A stretch of 32,312 bases of DNA from Betaproteobacteria bacterium (GCA_009927495.1 RFMX01000458.1:1-32312), one strand, 5' to 3'; positions 17,290-27,087 are shown, numbered from the stretch's first letter. The notes: generated from the letters alone by a model not told the origin. Translations and numbers: made by a program.

Positions 17290-19473
17290 TTATTTTTGAG
17301 CTTGCACAGCTTGCTCAATGTGCTTGAGCACATCACGCGCACTGACGGGAATAGGGGTGCCAGGTCCGTATATTCCTTTCACACCAGATGCATAAAGAAA
17401 TTCATAATCTTGTTTGGGAATCACACCGCCTACAAACACAATGATGTCTTGCGCTCCTTGTTTTTTCAATTCCTCAATGATGGCAGGCACCAAGGTTTTG
17501 TGCCCAGCTGCCAGCGTAGAAACGCCCACGGCGTGGACATCATTTTCAATCGCCTGTCGAGCGCATTCCTCTGGTGTTTGAAAGAGTGGACCAATATCCA
17601 CATCAAAGCCCAAATCTGCAAACGCGGTAGACACCACTTTAGCGCCACGGTCGTGTCCATCTTGACCCAGCTTAGAGATCATCACACGCGGTCTTCTGCC
17701 TTGCTTGCTTGCAAACATGGCAATATCGTCTTTGAGTTGATTCCAATACTCCATGGTGTCCCCCTCGTGGCCGCTGTCATAGGCTGCGGCATAAATGCCG
17801 CTTACCTTTTGCGTATCTGCCCTGTGGCGACCGAATACCTTTTCAAGCGCCTCGCTCACCTCGCCCACCGTTGCTCGTAATCGTATTGCCTGTATCGATA
17901 GATCCAACAGGTTTCCATCGCCATTTTGAGCAGCCTTGGTTAGCGCATCTAAGGCAAGCGCCACAGCGTTTGAATCTCTGCTGGCCTTGATACTGTTGAG
18001 CCGATCAATTTGACTCAATCGCACTTTAACGTTGTCGATGTCTCTGACCTCAACAGAATCTTCGTGGGCGAGTTTGTATTTGTTGACGCCCACAATCACG
18101 TCTTGTCCAGAGTCAATTCGTGCTTGTTTGTCCGCCGCTGCAGCTTCAATTTTCAATTTTGCCCAGCCTGAACCAACCGCCTTGGTCATGCCACCCATGG
18201 CATTGACTTCTTCAATGATTTTCCATGCTTCGTCAGCCATTTCTTGGGTGACTTTTTCCATCATATAGCTGCCAGCCCATGGATCAATCACGTTGGTGAT
18301 ATGGGTTTCCTCTTGAATGATCAATTGGGTATTTCTAGCAATGCGAGACGAAAACTCGGTAGGCAATGCAATGGCTTCATCAAAACTGTTGGTGTGCAAA
18401 CTTTGGGTACCGCCAAAAACTGCAGCCATGGCCTCAATGGTGGTTCGCACAATGTTGTTGTAGGGGTCTTGCTCCGTTAAGCTCCAGCCCGAAGTTTGAC
18501 AATGGGTGCGCAACATCAAGCTTTTGGGACTTTTTGCGCCAAAGTCTTGCATGATTCGACACCACAACAGCCTCGCTGCACGCATCTTTGCAATTTCAAG
18601 GTAGAAATTCATACCTATCGCCCAAAAAAACGATAAGCGTGGCGCAAACGAATCAACAGCCAAACCCTTGGCTAACGCTGTTTTGACATATTCTTGCCCA
18701 TCCGCCAAAGTCAGAGCGAGCTCCAATGACTGATTGGCACCAGCCTCCTGCATGTGATAGCCGCTGATACTGATGGAATTGAATTTCGGCATGTGTTGCG
18801 CGGTGTAGGCAATGATGTCGCCCACAATTCGCATACTGGGTTCTGGTGGATAGATATACGTATTTCGTACCATGAACTCTTTAAGAATATCGTTCTGGAT
18901 CGTTCCACTCAGATGCTCCTGGCTCACGCCCTGCTCTTCAGCAGCAACGACATAGCCAGCTAGGACAGGCAATACTGCGCCATTCATCGTCATGGAAACA
19001 GAGACTTTGTCTAACGGAATTTGATCAAACAAAATCTTCATGTCTTCGACAGAGTCAATCGCCACACCGGCTTTACCCACATCGCCCATCACCCTTGGGT
19101 GATCAGAGTCATAGCCTCTGTGTGTAGCTAAATCAAAGGCAACCGAGACGCCCTGTCCACCGCCTGCCAAAGCTTTTCTGTAAAAAGCATTGGAATCTTC
19201 AGCAGTTGAAAAACCCGCATATTGACGAATGGTCCAAGGCCGAACGGCATACATGGTTGCCTGTGGGCCTCTGAGGTAAGGCGCAAAACCTGGCAAGGTG
19301 TCTGTGTGCAAAAGACCTTGCAGATCTTTGGCTGTGTACAAGGGCTTGATGGAAATACCGTCAGGCGTATTCCAATTCAAACTCAAAAGATCTGAATTAG
19401 GGCTAGATTTTTGGGCAGCTTCAGACCATTGCTCCAAAGACGATTCAGGATAAAACGATTTTGCTTGGCTCAT
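17290..19473 (-). CDS. Methylmalonyl-CoA mutase, B12-dependent, single-chain
   Basis: The enzyme isomerises (R)-methylmalonyl-CoA to succinyl-CoA using adenosylcobalamin. The N-terminal TIM barrel shows [18 protein letters not shown] near residue 85 and [16 protein letters not shown], and the middle has [14 protein letters not shown]. The C-terminal cobalamin domain has the lower-ligand His in [14 protein letters not shown] and [13 protein letters not shown]. The protein combines catalytic and B12-binding domains in one chain of 727 residues, so it fits the homodimeric or large-subunit type; no small subunit is present. ATG 19473 ([16 protein letters not shown]) is preferred to the ORF track start, which would overlap the preceding gene. 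It starts eight bases after the stop of the broken decarboxylase gene. Confidence 0.95.
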   Translation of the reverse strand: MSQAKSFYPESSLEQWSEAAQKSSPNSDLLSLNWNTPDGISIKPLYTAKDLQGLLHTDTLPGFAPYLRGPQATMYAVRPWTIRQYAGFSTAEDSNAFYRKALAGGGQGVSVAFDLATHRGYDSDHPRVMGDVGKAGVAIDSVEDMKILFDQIPLDKVSVSMTMNGAVLPVLAGYVVAAEEQGVSQEHLSGTIQNDILKEFMVRNTYIYPPEPSMRIVGDIIAYTAQHMPKFNSISISGYHMQEAGANQSLELALTLADGQEYVKTALAKGLAVDSFAPRLSFFWAIGMNFYLEIAKMRAARLLWCRIMQDFGAKSPKSLMLRTHCQTSGWSLTEQDPYNNIVRTTIEAMAAVFGGTQSLHTNSFDEAIALPTEFSSRIARNTQLIIQEETHITNVIDPWAGSYMMEKVTQEMADEAWKIIEEVNAMGGMTKAVGSGWAKLKIEAAAADKQARIDSGQDVIVGVNKYKLAHEDSVEVRDIDNVKVRLSQIDRLNSIKASRDSNAVALALDALTKAAQNGDGNLLDLSIQAIRLRATVGEVSEALEKVFGRHRADTQKVSGIYAAAYDSGHEGDTMEYWNQLKDDIAMFASKQGRRPRVMISKLGQDGHDRGAKVVSTAFADLGFDVDIGPLFQTPEECARQAIENDVHAVGVSTLAAGHKTLVPAIIEELKKQGAQDIIVFVGGVIPKQDYEFLYASGVKGIYGPGTPIPVSARDVLKHIEQAVQAQK

Positions 19474-19481
19474 AATAAAAA

Positions 19482-20842
19482 TCAATTCTTGACACAATCG
19501 GCAAAGTAATGGGTCATGCCCTGTTCATCCTTTACTTCAACGAGACCATGAATGTCTGTTTCAAAACCTGGACATTGAAGATTGAACTCACGTGCGAATT
19601 TTAAATAATCAATGATTTTTTTATTGAACACTTCACCAGGGATAAGCAAAGGAATACCCGGGGGATAAGGTGTGACCAGACTGGTTGTGATGCGGCCTTC
19701 CAACTCGTCAATGGGTACCCTCTCGGTGTTTCGATGCGCAATTTGTGCATAAGCATCGCTAGGCTTCATGGCAGGTTTAAGGTCGCTCAAATACATTTCC
19801 GTGGTGAGTTTTGCAATATCAAATTTTGAATACAAGGAATGTATGTGATGACATAAGTCACGCAACCCCATCCTTTCATAGCGAGCATATTTTTGACAAA
19901 ACTCTGGCAGGATGCGCCACATAGGCTGGTTTCTGTCGTAGTCATCCTTGAACTGCTGCAAAGCAGTTAGCAAAGAATTCCAACGGCCTTTGGTGATACC
20001 AATGGTGAACATGATGAAAAAACTGTACAAACCCGTTTTTTCAACAATCACCCCATGCTCAGCTAAAAATTTCGTCACGATACTGGCTGGAATACCGGCT
20101 TTGTCAAACTTTCCATCCAGATTTAAACCTGGCGTGACAATCGTTGCCTTGATGGGGTCCAGCATATTAAAACCATCTGCTAAATCGCCAAAACCGTGCC
20201 AATTCGGATCTTCATCTTTCTTTTTACGGCCCTTTTTCTCTGCTTTGATGATCCAGTTATCGGCACGGCCAATTCCATCGTCCACCAGGTTTTCAGGGCC
20301 CCAAACCTTGAACCACCAATCCTTGCCGTATTCCGCGTCTACCTTGCGCATGGCGCGGCGAAAATCCAGCGCCTCCGCAATACTTTCCTCTACCAAAGCA
20401 GTACCACCAGGAGGCTCCATCATGGCCGCAGCCACATCGCAGCTAGCAATGATGCTGTACTGTGGACTGGTGCTGGTGTGCATCAAATAGGCTTCGTTGA
20501 ATAAATGCCTATCTAAGTGAAGTGTTTGAGAGTCTTGTACCAACACATGGCTTGCTTGGCTGATACCCGCTAGAAGCTTATGAACCGACTGCGTTGAGTA
20601 AACCATCGCTTCTTTGGGTCTGATGCGTTTTTTCCCCATGGCATGGTAAGTGCCGTAAAACGGATGGAAGGCGGCATGAGGCAACCAAGCCTCGTCAAAG
20701 TGCAAGTTGGGAATATAGCCATCCAACATATTCTTGATGGTTTCTGTGTTGTACAAAACACCGTCATAAGTGGATTGGGTCAAGGTCAATACCTTGGGCT
20801 TGAGTGTGCTGCTCGATTTTCCTTCAAGCAAAGGATTAGCTT
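19482..20842 (-). CDS. 3' fragment of the decarboxylase: catalytic lysine and C-terminal domain
   Basis: This is the homologous part of the second ORF, from KANPLLEG to the stop. The ORF track begins it at a GTG at 20945, but residues before about 20842 are an out-of-frame read of the 5' part. It carries [11 protein letters not shown] with the PLP lysine. No ribosome site of its own is evident, so independent translation is doubtful. Confidence 0.55.
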
Positions 20843-21768
20843 TTAATTTTTGCCTCAATCGCAGCAGGTTCAAATTCACTCTGCGGAATAGGCCCAATGA
20901 TGCCAAAGTGGTTTCTTGTCGGTTTAAGGAAAACAGGAATAGCACCCGTCATGATGATGGAGTGCAAAACAGATTTATGACAGTTTCTGTCCACCACCAC
21001 CACATCGCCAGGTGCCACTGTGTGATGCCACACAATTTTGTTGGATGTACTGGTTCCATTGGTCACAAAAAAACAATGATCCGCATTGAAAATTCGCGCT
21101 GCGTTTCGCTCACTCTCGCCAATAGCACCATCGTGGTCAAGAAGTTGCCCCAACTCTTCGACAGCATTGCAAACGTCAGCCCTGAGCATGTTTTCACCAA
21201 AGAACTGATGAAACATCTGCCCCACAGGACTTTTTAGAAAAGCGACTCCGCCTGAATGGCCAGGGCAATGCCAAGAGTAAGAGCCGTCCTCTGCGTAATC
21301 CAGCAAAGCTTTGAAAAAAGGTGGCTGAACGCCCTCTAAATAACTTTTAGCCTCACGAATAATGTGTCTTGCAACAAACTCAGGGGTGTCTTCAAACATA
21401 TGGATGAAGCCATGCAACTCTCGCAAAATGTCATTGGGCAAATGGCGTGAAGTTTTTGTTTCGCCGTAGACATAGATGGGAACATCCGTATTTTTTCTTC
21501 GGACTTCATCAATGAAACTGCGAAGATTGACCACCGCAGGGTCTAAATCGGGACCTGGCGTAAATTCTTCGTCATCGATAGAAAGAATGAAAGCACTTGC
21601 GCGTGATTGCTGCTGCGCAAACTGACTCAGGTCGCCGTAACTGGTGACCCCCATGACTTCATAGCCCTCGCTTTCAAAAGCTTGGGCCAGCGCTCGAATA
21701 CCAAGCCCCGAAGTATTTTCAGAACGAAAGTCTTCGTCAATGATGACGATGGGAAAACGAAATTTCAT
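20836..21768 (-). CDS. 5' fragment of the decarboxylase: wing domain and first part of the PLP domain
   Basis: This ORF of 310 residues is what would be translated if the frameshift is real. It holds the response-regulator-like wing domain (about residues 1-130) and the start of the PLP-binding domain, but lacks the catalytic lysine, so it would be inactive alone. Only its last residue (Ser) before the stop is out of the original frame. Confidence 0.6.
   Translation of the reverse strand: MKFRFPIVIIDEDFRSENTSGLGIRALAQAFESEGYEVMGVTSYGDLSQFAQQQSRASAFILSIDDEEFTPGPDLDPAVVNLRSFIDEVRRKNTDVPIYVYGETKTSRHLPNDILRELHGFIHMFEDTPEFVARHIIREAKSYLEGVQPPFFKALLDYAEDGSYSWHCPGHSGGVAFLKSPVGQMFHQFFGENMLRADVCNAVEELGQLLDHDGAIGESERNAARIFNADHCFFVTNGTSTSNKIVWHHTVAPGDVVVVDRNCHKSVLHSIIMTGAIPVFLKPTRNHFGIIGPIPQSEFEPAAIEAKIKS
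20841..20844 (-). other. Frameshift point in the decarboxylase (AAAA run)
   Basis: The minus strand reads GCA AAA ATT AAA AGC TAA in the first frame and AAA GCT AAT CCT in the second. The extra base is one A in this four-base run, or equally one A of the AAAAA run just upstream; the two repairs give AKIKA or AKLKA. Confidence 0.8.
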
Positions 21769-21813
21769 CAGCTACTCCGAGCGAGGTCAACCACAATGGG
21801 ACAAACAGTGAAG

Positions 21814-21840
21814 TTTACCTGTCGAGCGCACTGATACAAT
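21814..21840 (+). promoter_or_regulatory. Promoter of tRNA-Ser
   Basis: TTTACC (21814-21819) and TACAAT (21835-21840) are separated by 15 bases; TGA before TACAAT makes an extended -10, which offsets the short spacer. Predicted start of transcription is a few bases before the tRNA. Confidence 0.5.
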
Positions 21841-21849
21841 GAAAAGACA

Positions 21850-21941
<92 letters not shown>

Positions 21942-21961
21942 TAAGTAGTTACAAAGAAAAT

Positions 21962-21990
21962 AAAACCAGCCTCCTCGGCTGGTTTTTTAT
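21962..21990 (+). terminator. Intrinsic terminator after tRNA-Ser, usable from both strands
   Basis: AAAACCAGCC and GGCTGGTTTT form a ten-base stem around TCCTC, followed by T-rich sequence (six T, then ATTTTTG). On the minus strand the same stem is followed by TTTTATTTTC, so it can also end the lipoprotein transcript that converges on it. Confidence 0.88.
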
Positions 21991-22002
21991 TTTTGTTTTT
22001 AA

Positions 22003-22143
22003 TTATTTTTTAGCGTCGTCGGATTTGAACCAGCCACCAACAGTATTAGAGACAGAGTCATAGGCCGAGGACATCGTAGAGCAGGCAGAGAGACAAAAGC
22101 TCATGCAAAAAACAATTGAAATGGATTTGATTGATTTAGTCAT
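22003..22143 (-). CDS. Small predicted lipoprotein, 46 residues
   Basis: Not in the ORF track because of its length. The ORF starts at ATG 22143 with a clear AGGAAAAAC ribosome site. The N-terminus MTKSIKSISIVFCMSFCLSAC has two lysines, a hydrophobic stretch and a lipobox LSAC, so signal peptidase II cleavage would leave a lipidated Cys21. The mature part is about 26 residues (CSTMSSAYDSVSNTVGGWF then a charged DDAKK end). Small lipoproteins of this kind, such as entericidins, are common in proteobacteria, but I do not recognise a named family. It ends toward the bidirectional terminator. The 130 bases upstream to the sixA stop hold no other gene I can support. Confidence 0.72.
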   Translation of the reverse strand: MTKSIKSISIVFCMSFCLSACSTMSSAYDSVSNTVGGWFKSDDAKK

Positions 22144-22273
22144 GTTTTTCCTAAGTAGGTTTCAAAGAGGAAAGTGGATGATAGTGGACTCAGATCCATT
22201 ACCTCAGCTCTAAATTGGCCCTTTGGTATTCATAATTCAAAAAAAATTTCTTCACCATGCAAATGGGAATGCT

Positions 22274-22735
22274 CTAAAGCATATCGGGTGTCTGAACAGT
22301 GACCAATATAGATTGATCACCTTCAAGCCGCAAGCGTGAACGCAACCACCATACAGCTCCTTTTTTCACTGAGCATTCTGGTTTTTGAAATCCCAGCACG
22401 ATGGATATCGCCTCACCCAAGGTGGGTTGATGGCCAATCACCAATACCGTATTTTTGCTGGTCGGCCACTGAACCGCCTCCAACAACATATCAGCCGTGC
22501 TTTGCGGCGTGATCGCAGAACTCAGCTTGTACTTCCGACCCAAGGCCATTGCTGTTTGCTCTGTACGCTTGGCAGGGCTACAAAGAATACGTGTACCATC
22601 TGGCAACTGTCGCTCCAGCCATTGGGCCATTCGCAGCGCTTGTCTCTCCCCGCGAGACGTCAAGCTCCTGCTCATATCGTCTTCACCTGGAGCAGCTTCA
22701 TGGGCTTCGGCATGACGCCAGAGGATCAAGTCCAT
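22274..22735 (-). CDS. sixA: Phosphohistidine phosphatase SixA-like
   Basis: A small histidine-phosphatase superfamily protein that removes phosphate from phosphohistidine, in E. coli on a phosphorelay/PTSNtr protein. The RHG-type motif is WRHAEAHE at residues 6-13, with the nucleophile H8. The second His is in VLVIGHQPTLGEAI (about residue 108), and SPAKRTEQTA supplies the arginine pocket. It has 153 residues, as expected for SixA (161 in E. coli). It begins one base after the ppk stop codon, so co-translation with ppk is likely. Whether its target relates to polyphosphate metabolism cannot be seen. Confidence 0.88.
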   Translation of the reverse strand: MDLILWRHAEAHEAAPGEDDMSRSLTSRGERQALRMAQWLERQLPDGTRILCSPAKRTEQTAMALGRKYKLSSAITPQSTADMLLEAVQWPTSKNTVLVIGHQPTLGEAISIVLGFQKPECSVKKGAVWWLRSRLRLEGDQSILVTVQTPDML

Positions 22736-22736
22736 A

Positions 22737-24782
22737 TTAATTTGCTTTCCGGAATTTTTTCATCAATTCAGTTTGAGCACTGAGACCTTTGGCCGACTCT
22801 GCAAACGGTTGACGAAGGTAAGACCCCTCAGAATTGAGTAACCAAGCATCTGCTGAATCATACAAATAAGCCACCAAGCATTCATCAATGATTCTTTGGC
22901 GAAGCTTGACATCCAAAACTGGCCAAGCAATTTCGATACGCCTCATCATGTTTCTATTCATCCAGTCTGCACTGGATAAATACAAATCCTCTTTGTCACC
23001 AGATCGGAAATAAAAGACGCGAGAATGTTCTAAAAAACGACCTATGATGGACCTGACCCTTATGTTGTCGGTAAATCCTGGTCTTTGTGCAGGAAGAATG
23101 CAAGCACCCCGAACAATCAAGTCTATTTTCACTCCGCTTTGACCTGCTCGAACCAAATCTTTGGCCAAACTTTGGTCTGTCAAGCTGTTCATTTTTAAGA
23201 CGATTCGCCCAGGAACGCCATCTGCTGAAGCCTTGATTAACTGATCAATGGTGGCGGTTAATTTGGATTGCAAATTGAAAGGCGCAACCCATAGATGCTT
23301 CAACGTGGGCAAACGCCTTTGACTGGCAAGTTGCGAAAACACATGCTCAATATCAGAGGTGATTTGCGTATTGGCGGTCAAGTAACTGATGTCTGTATAA
23401 AGTCTTGCTGTTCTAGCGTTGTAATTTCCAGTCGATAAATGGGCATAACGAACCAGGCGATTGCCCTCCTTACGGGTAACCAAAAGCATTTTGGCGTGCG
23501 TTTTGAGTCCCACGACGCCATAGACCACCTGCGCACCAATTGACTCCAATCTTTCTGCCCAGTTGATATTTGCCTCTTCATCAAAGCGAGCCTTGATCTC
23601 CACAACGGCAGTCACTTCCTTTCCTCGGCGAACAGCCTCTCGAAGCAGATCCATCAACTCCGAATCAATGCCCGTTCGATAGATGGTTTGCTTGATGGCC
23701 AATACCTTAGGGTCGTTCACAGCTTGTCGCAAAAAATCCAACACGCCAGAAAAACTTTCAAACGGCTGGTGAATCAGCACATCCTCCATCTGAAGCCTTG
23801 CAAAAATAGATTCCTCTTTATTCAACTGGTGGGGGTAAGAACCCTGATGGGGCTGAAAAAGCAAATTGGGCTTCTCGACCAAGTCAATGATTTGACTTAG
23901 CCGAACAAGATTGACAGGGCCATGTACGCGATACAGCGCATTGGGTGGAAGCTTGAATTGATGCATCAAAAAATCAGCCAAGTGATCCGAGCAACCAGAC
24001 GACACCTCCAAGCGCACTGCCAGGCCAAACTGTCGGTGCTCTAAGCCATGCCTAAGTGCCGTACGCAGATTGGTGACGTCTTCCTCATCAACCAGAAGGT
24101 CGGAGTCACGGGTCACACGAAACTGGGAAAAATGCCCCACCACGCGGTCGGGAAATAAATCCGCTAAGTGCGAACGAATCACACTGGAAAGTGTTACTAA
24201 CAGGGTGGTAGATGAGCCATTCAACTTGGCAGGTAACTTGATGATCCTGGGCAGAGATCTGGGCACCTTGACGATGGCGATTTCATTTTCCCGCTCAAAC
24301 GCATCTTTGCCAGAAAGTTTCACTATGAAATTGAGCGATTTGTTGGCAACCAAGGGAAAGGGATGTGCGGGGTCCAAACCAACAGGAGTTAGAAGCGGTT
24401 TAACCTCACGGTCAAAGTATTCCTTTACCCATTTTTTTTGGGCCGTATTTCTTTCGCTATGCGTAATAAGGTGTATGCCATTAGCTTCAAATGCAGGAAT
24501 TAATTCTTCGTTGAAAACACGGTATTGCTCATCAACCAACTCATGTGCCGAGGTAGATATTTGTTTGTAAGTGTCTTCTGTAAAAGAGGATTTGTCTGCC
24601 TTTTTATCTAGGCCATGAAGATGAAGTGCGACTCTGACTTCAAAAAATTCATCAAGATTGGATGAAACGATGCACAAATAGCGTAATCTTTCTAGCAAAG
24701 GAACATGTTTTCGCTTTGCCCAGTCCAACACCCTTAAATTAAAAAGCAGGGAGCTTTCATCACGATCAATAAAATCCTTCAT
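22737..24782 (-). CDS. ppk1: Polyphosphate kinase 1
   Basis: PPK1 polymerises the gamma-phosphate of ATP into inorganic polyphosphate at the membrane. The N-terminal domain is recognisable by FIDRDESSLLFNLRVLDWAKR and LRYLCIVSSNLDEFFEVRVA. The two phospholipase D-like catalytic domains contain VVGLKTHAKMLLV and the autophosphorylated histidine in RYAHLSTGNYNARTARLYTD, and the C-terminal segment RVFYFRSGDKEDLYLSSADWMNRN is conserved. Its 681 residues match PPK1 (688 in E. coli). AAGGGAAT is a good ribosome site before ATG 24782. It lies between glmM and sixA; no ppx exopolyphosphatase gene is in the window. Confidence 0.97.
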   Translation of the reverse strand: MKDFIDRDESSLLFNLRVLDWAKRKHVPLLERLRYLCIVSSNLDEFFEVRVALHLHGLDKKADKSSFTEDTYKQISTSAHELVDEQYRVFNEELIPAFEANGIHLITHSERNTAQKKWVKEYFDREVKPLLTPVGLDPAHPFPLVANKSLNFIVKLSGKDAFERENEIAIVKVPRSLPRIIKLPAKLNGSSTTLLVTLSSVIRSHLADLFPDRVVGHFSQFRVTRDSDLLVDEEDVTNLRTALRHGLEHRQFGLAVRLEVSSGCSDHLADFLMHQFKLPPNALYRVHGPVNLVRLSQIIDLVEKPNLLFQPHQGSYPHQLNKEESIFARLQMEDVLIHQPFESFSGVLDFLRQAVNDPKVLAIKQTIYRTGIDSELMDLLREAVRRGKEVTAVVEIKARFDEEANINWAERLESIGAQVVYGVVGLKTHAKMLLVTRKEGNRLVRYAHLSTGNYNARTARLYTDISYLTANTQITSDIEHVFSQLASQRRLPTLKHLWVAPFNLQSKLTATIDQLIKASADGVPGRIVLKMNSLTDQSLAKDLVRAGQSGVKIDLIVRGACILPAQRPGFTDNIRVRSIIGRFLEHSRVFYFRSGDKEDLYLSSADWMNRNMMRRIEIAWPVLDVKLRQRIIDECLVAYLYDSADAWLLNSEGSYLRQPFAESAKGLSAQTELMKKFRKAN

Positions 24783-24834
24783 ATTCCCTTTGTAAAAAGA
24801 TTCTTTTTGACTATGGAAATTTTAAATATTAGAT

Positions 24835-26181
24835 TCACAGAGTATTTCGAAATTGTGACAGAGATTCTGCCAAATACGAAGCGAATTTAAATGAAAGTTC
24901 TTCTTCTCGAGCTTCAACCATGATGCGTAAAAGAGGCTCTGTTCCGCTTTCACGAATCAATACCCTGCCATTTGCACCCAACTCTTTTTCGACACTTTTT
25001 ATCCTTGACTGAAACTCGGTGTGGGTGCGCCAATCAAGGTGAGAAGGAATTTCAATATTGAGCAAACATTGGGGAAATAAAGGTACGGCCTGCAACAATT
25101 GATCGAGGGTTGAATTCATCCTCAAACAGGCCTGCAAAACTTGCAGGGCACTGATCAAGCCATCTCCCGTTGAATGTTTGTCTAACATCAGCAAATGACC
25201 AGAGCCCTCTCCCCCTAATACCCATCCTTGGGAAATAAGCTCTTCAAGAACATATCTGTCACCCACCTTAGATCGTAAAAAATTGATATTTAACTTTCGA
25301 AAACCTTCTTCAACAGCTTTATTCGTCATCAAAGTGCCAACAACACCTGGCACGTTATCGCCTTGGGTGATCCGATCCAGTGTCAGCACATACAAAAGTT
25401 GGTCGCCGTTGAAGAGACGACCTTTTTCATCGACCCATTGCAGCCTATCCGCATCTCCGTCCAACGCAATGCCAAAGTCTGCTTGATGGGAAATCACGGC
25501 CTGAACCAATGCTTCTGGGTGTGTAGCACCAACGTCGTGATTGATATTGACACCATTAGGCGCACACCCAAGTGTTATCACCTGCGCACCTAATTCTTCA
25601 AAAATTTTAGGAGCTACCAAATAGGCTGCTCCATGAGCAGCATCCACGACAATTTTTTTACCCTTCAGGGTTAATTGGTTATCAAAAGTACTTTTACAAA
25701 ACTCAATATAGCGTCCAGCTGCATCATCGAGCCGCTTGGCTTTCCCCAGATTGATCGACTCCACCCATTGAGGTTCTTGAGTTAAAGCTTCCTCTACAGC
25801 AAACTCCCAAGCGTCATCCAACTTAGCACCTGCAGCAGAAAAAAACTTCACCCCGTTATCAGCAAAAGGGTTGTGTGAAGCGCTGATGACCACGCCCAAA
25901 GAGGCTCTGAGTGCCCGTGTAAGGTAAGCAACGCCAGGTGTGGGAATGGGCCCCAGTAACACGACATCCACGCCTGCTGAATTGAACCCAGCCTCGAGAG
26001 CTGACTCCAGCATATAGCCAGATATTCTGGTGTCCTTTCCAATCAACACCTGAGGACGAGGATCGCTACGCTTCAAAACTTGACCTACAGCATGAGCCAA
26101 GCGAAGCATGAAGTCTGGCGTGATGGGAAATTGACCTACTGTTCCACGTATGCCATCGGTACCAAAGTAGAGTCTTTTCAT
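24835..26181 (-). CDS. glmM: Phosphoglucosamine mutase
   Basis: GlmM converts glucosamine-6-phosphate to glucosamine-1-phosphate for peptidoglycan and LPS precursor synthesis. The four hallmark regions are visible: [17 protein letters not shown] at the N-terminus, the phosphoserine loop [18 protein letters not shown] (about residue 101), the metal-binding [11 protein letters not shown] (about 240), and the C-terminal phosphate-binding [15 protein letters not shown]. Its length (448) is usual (445 in E. coli). It lies directly after folP, the well-known ftsH-folP-glmM order. The Shine-Dalgarno is poor. Confidence 0.97.
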   Translation of the reverse strand: MKRLYFGTDGIRGTVGQFPITPDFMLRLAHAVGQVLKRSDPRPQVLIGKDTRISGYMLESALEAGFNSAGVDVVLLGPIPTPGVAYLTRALRASLGVVISASHNPFADNGVKFFSAAGAKLDDAWEFAVEEALTQEPQWVESINLGKAKRLDDAAGRYIEFCKSTFDNQLTLKGKKIVVDAAHGAAYLVAPKIFEELGAQVITLGCAPNGVNINHDVGATHPEALVQAVISHQADFGIALDGDADRLQWVDEKGRLFNGDQLLYVLTLDRITQGDNVPGVVGTLMTNKAVEEGFRKLNINFLRSKVGDRYVLEELISQGWVLGGEGSGHLLMLDKHSTGDGLISALQVLQACLRMNSTLDQLLQAVPLFPQCLLNIEIPSHLDWRTHTEFQSRIKSVEKELGANGRVLIRESGTEPLLRIMVEAREEELSFKFASYLAESLSQFRNTL

Positions 26182-26196
26182 AATGAAATAATTTTT

Positions 26197-27087
26197 TTAT
26201 GAGTCAATATTGTCGCAAATACCAGCTTCTGCCTTCCAGACTGACAAGGCGGCAACCGTTTTAGCGACGGCATGAACTCGCAAAATTCTTGCCCCGCGCT
26301 CTGCCGCGAGAACCGCTGCCACCACGCTTGGTACCAGTCTTTGGTCTACAGGGAGGCCACTGACCGCCCCGAGAGACGATTTATTGGACCAACCCACCAT
26401 CAAGGGTTGTCCAAAATGCAGCAACTGAGACTGCTTGCGTAAAATTTCAAAATTCTGATCAACAGATTTACCAAACCCGATACCCGGGTCGAGCACCACG
26501 CGGCTTTGATCAATGCCTACTTCATCTATCAAAGCAAGTTGTGTTTGAAAAAAAACGCTCAGCTCCTCCATCACATTGCCGACCATAGGATGCAACTGCA
26601 TGGTTGCAGGTTCACCGTGCATATGCATCATGCAAAGTCCACATCGGCTTGAAGCAACAGCCTGCAGAGCGCCTTTCTGGCGAAAAGCCCAGACATCATT
26701 CAAGATATCCACCCCTAAATCCAAGGCCCTGTGCATGGTTTGCGGATGGTAGGTGTCCACCGATACAGGAATATGCCATTTCACCAATTGCTTCAAAACA
26801 GGCCCAATACGTTGCCACTCTTCATCAGCGCTCAATGATGCTGCGCCTGGTCGAGTGGACTCACCGCCAACATCCAAAATATCAGCGCCCTCTTCTACCA
26901 AAGTTTCAGCATGGCTAATCGCATCAGTGCTATTTGCATGAAGCCCTCCATCTGAAAATGAATCAGGCGTGACATTGACAATACCCATCACAAGCGGATG
27001 CGACACATCCAAATCAAATCGTGTTGTTCGCCACAAAGCAACATGGGGCCGAAGCCCCATGTTAATTTTTGATTCACCCACGGCCAT
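26197..27087 (-). CDS. folP: Dihydropteroate synthase
   Basis: FolP joins p-aminobenzoate to dihydropterin pyrophosphate in folate synthesis and is the sulfonamide target. Signatures are VMGIVNVTPDSFSDGG near residue 33, DVGGESTRPGA near 72, DPGIGFGKSVDQN and a C-terminal RVHAVAKTVAAL. Two positions differ from the usual pattern: the SRKS loop reads WSNKSSLG (Arg to Asn), and the terminal RVHDV reads RVHAV. The start ATG overlaps the ftsH stop as TAATG (296 residues); a second ATG at 27060 would remove nine residues and the family's core is unaffected. Position between ftsH and glmM is classical. Confidence 0.95.
   Translation of the reverse strand: MAVGESKINMGLRPHVALWRTTRFDLDVSHPLVMGIVNVTPDSFSDGGLHANSTDAISHAETLVEEGADILDVGGESTRPGAASLSADEEWQRIGPVLKQLVKWHIPVSVDTYHPQTMHRALDLGVDILNDVWAFRQKGALQAVASSRCGLCMMHMHGEPATMQLHPMVGNVMEELSVFFQTQLALIDEVGIDQSRVVLDPGIGFGKSVDQNFEILRKQSQLLHFGQPLMVGWSNKSSLGAVSGLPVDQRLVPSVVAAVLAAERGARILRVHAVAKTVAALSVWKAEAGICDNIDS

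Larger units (their letters stand above)
19482..21768 (-). pseudogene. Orn/Lys/Arg decarboxylase, split by a one-base frameshift
   Basis: Two minus-strand ORFs encode consecutive parts of one PLP decarboxylase of the AdiA/CadA group, which makes a polyamine or diamine from a basic amino acid. The N-terminal part (20836-21768) carries the wing domain (LGIRALAQAFESEGYEV), SWHCPGHSGGVAFLKSPVG and VVVVDRNCHKSVLHS, and ends EAKIKS-stop. The second reading frame continues with KANPLLEG and then the rest, including [15 protein letters not shown], the PLP lysine in [17 protein letters not shown] and the C-terminal domain to [16 protein letters not shown]. Removing one A from the run at 20841-20844 restores a single ORF of 761 residues. 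No other lesion is seen. CGGAG serves as ribosome site. It could be a true pseudogene, a sequencing error or recoding; substrate is not determined. Confidence 0.85.

Noticed and set aside
19948-20490. 180-residue plus-strand ORF opposite the decarboxylase
   Set aside because: It is fully antisense to a gene with clear family motifs, has no ribosome site and its translation shows no recognisable domain.
20836-20945. Programmed frameshifting in the decarboxylase, by analogy to antizyme
   Set aside because: Antizyme is not homologous and the site lacks a known slippery heptamer, stimulatory structure or internal Shine-Dalgarno I could see. A mutation or sequencing error is simpler; kept only as a remote option.
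22267-22283. Hairpin ATGCT-TTAG-AGCAT at the sixA stop
   Set aside because: The stem is five AT-rich pairs without a U-run, too weak for a terminator.
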